Of a stretch of 64,000 nt of DNA, positions 63,183-64,000 are shown one piece after another; position 1 is the stretch's first letter; each line of letters begins with the position of its first letter. The DNA is from Chlorops oryzae (lineage: Eukaryota; Arthropoda; Insecta; Diptera; Chloropidae). Position numbers and translations under genes: made by a program. The notes under the pieces were generated by a model, which saw nothing but the letters and a program-made list of their open reading frames with translations, was not told where the DNA came from and made no database searches. Location of the stretch: the NCBI GenBank assembly GCA_020466095.1, contig CM035806.1:118384421-118448420 (forward strand), given 5' to 3'.

Positions 63183-64000
63183 TTAGGTGTAGTAAAAAGA
63201 AATCCATTATTTTTGCATTAAATTGAGGGCTTTATTTAAGATAGTTAGAATGACCCGATTTAGGTCAAATATGCGCCGTGTTGTTCGATAACTTGTTGCC
63301 ATTTTAAAGGTAATTTCATTATGCCTCTCTCATAGAAGCCCTCGTTCCTATTAGCAAAAAATTGAGACAGTCGAATTTCAGAAGCCTCTCTTGAAGCGAA
63401 TGTTTCACCAGCAAAATTGTTCGCCATGGACAGGAACAGATGGTAATCACTTAGTGCCAGGTCCGGACTATAAGGTGGATGCAGAAGAACCTCCCAACCA
63501 AACTCCCGGAGCTTCTGGCGAGTCACTATCGATGTGTGTGGCCTGGTGTTGTCCTGATGGAACACAATTCCTCTCCTATTGGCCAAAGCTGGCCGCTTAT
63601 GGGCGATTGCTTCCTTCAGACGGTCCAATTGTTGACAGTAGAGTTCCGAGTTAAGAGTTTTGCCGTATGGGAGCAGCTCATAGTAGATAATTCCCTGCCA
63701 ATCCCACCAAACACACAGCAAAACCTTCCTGGCCGTCAATCCTGGCTTGGCCACCGTTTCCGCCGGTTCACAGTGTTTCGACCACAACCGCTTTTCGCTT
63801 GACGTTGTCGTAAGTGACCCACTTTTCATCACCAGTCACCAACCGCTTCAGAAATGGGTCGATTTTGTTGCGGTTCAGCAGCGATTCGCAGATGGAAATT
63901 CGGTCTATGAGGTTTTTTTGCGTTAACTCGTGTGGCACCCATACATCGAGCTTCTTTGTGTATCCAGCCTTATTCAAATGGTTCCAAACGGTTTTTTGTG
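63183..64000 (-). mobile_element. DD34D mariner element, cut by window end
   Basis: It begins TTAGGTGTAGTAAAAAGAAA after TA (63181-63182), a typical mariner-type terminus, within the Tc1 transposase gene. The 5' end is beyond 64000. Confidence 0.8.
63260..63977 (-). pseudogene. Mariner transposase (irritans-like), C-terminal two thirds
   Basis: Frames 63977-63768 and 63832-63260 on the minus strand overlap and together give WVPHELTQKNLIDRISICES, GDEKWVTYD (first Asp), HQDNTRPHTS (second Asp) and YSPDLALSDYHLF (third Asp, 34 residues on). WVPHEL, GDEKW and SPDLALSDYH are the mariner signatures. A one-base shift near 63790-63800 breaks the frame between GDEKW and the rest. The N-terminus is outside the window. 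Confidence 0.85.

Overview
The window looks like nuclear DNA of a higher (schizophoran) fly. One spliced host gene is recognisable. Its product has an EMI domain, an EGF repeat, a calcium-binding EGF repeat and a C-terminal coiled coil, which is the EGFL7/8 architecture represented in Drosophila by slowdown (slow). Almost everything else is transposable-element DNA, much of it nested several layers deep. The (GTCY)n-bearing mini-me/DINE-1-like repeats, the Tc1/mariner, Transib, P-like, Ty3/Gypsy and BEL/Pao elements all fit a dipteran.

Layout. 1-5570: short inverted-repeat elements, including two with CAC..GAG termini and tRNA-like segments (793-2306 and 3286-5528). The second carries a nearly intact DD37E mariner-like element. 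5577-9695: a P-superfamily-like element with about 1-kb terminal inverted repeats, itself hit by a palindromic MITE. 10443-27553: four 3' exons of slow. The two introns between exons 1-2 and 3-4 are short, but the middle intron is 15.7 kb because a Mutator-like inverted-repeat element landed in it (11227-26559, 10-bp target duplication). That element later received DINE-1-like repeats and a young LTR retrotransposon with an errantivirus-like pol (15498-25686, LTRs differing at one site that I could see). 28498-30674: three DNA elements inside one another. 30858-34033: a decayed Transib transposon whose ends look like V(D)J recombination signals. 34183-35166 and 37872-38136: two copies of one MITE family. 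35106-36561 (minus): a spliceable DUF4806-like reading frame and a transposase C-terminal fragment. 38183-39067: another DINE-1-like element.

39941-63180: a Tc1-like element split in two by a compound Ty3/Gypsy insertion (40348-62940, target duplication AATT). That insertion consists of LTR1, an internal region, a truncated LTR2, a shortened second internal region and LTR3. Its LTR1 carries a DINE-1-like insertion. Its leader carries a second Gypsy element (43227-53250, target duplication TACA), and the 5' LTR of that one carries a deleted BEL/Pao element (43369-48248, target duplication CTGTG). From 63183 the same Tc1 element is interrupted again by a DD34D mariner that runs out of the window.

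The most informative observations come from reading the insertions against one another. Target duplications and paired LTRs give exact boundaries, order of insertion and uninterrupted sites. The Transib ends carry a CACAGTG heptamer, a 23-bp spacer and a nonamer-like motif. The two internal copies of the compound Gypsy share the same disabling lesions, so the element was dead before it was duplicated. All identifications are from reading the sequence by eye; no database search was possible.
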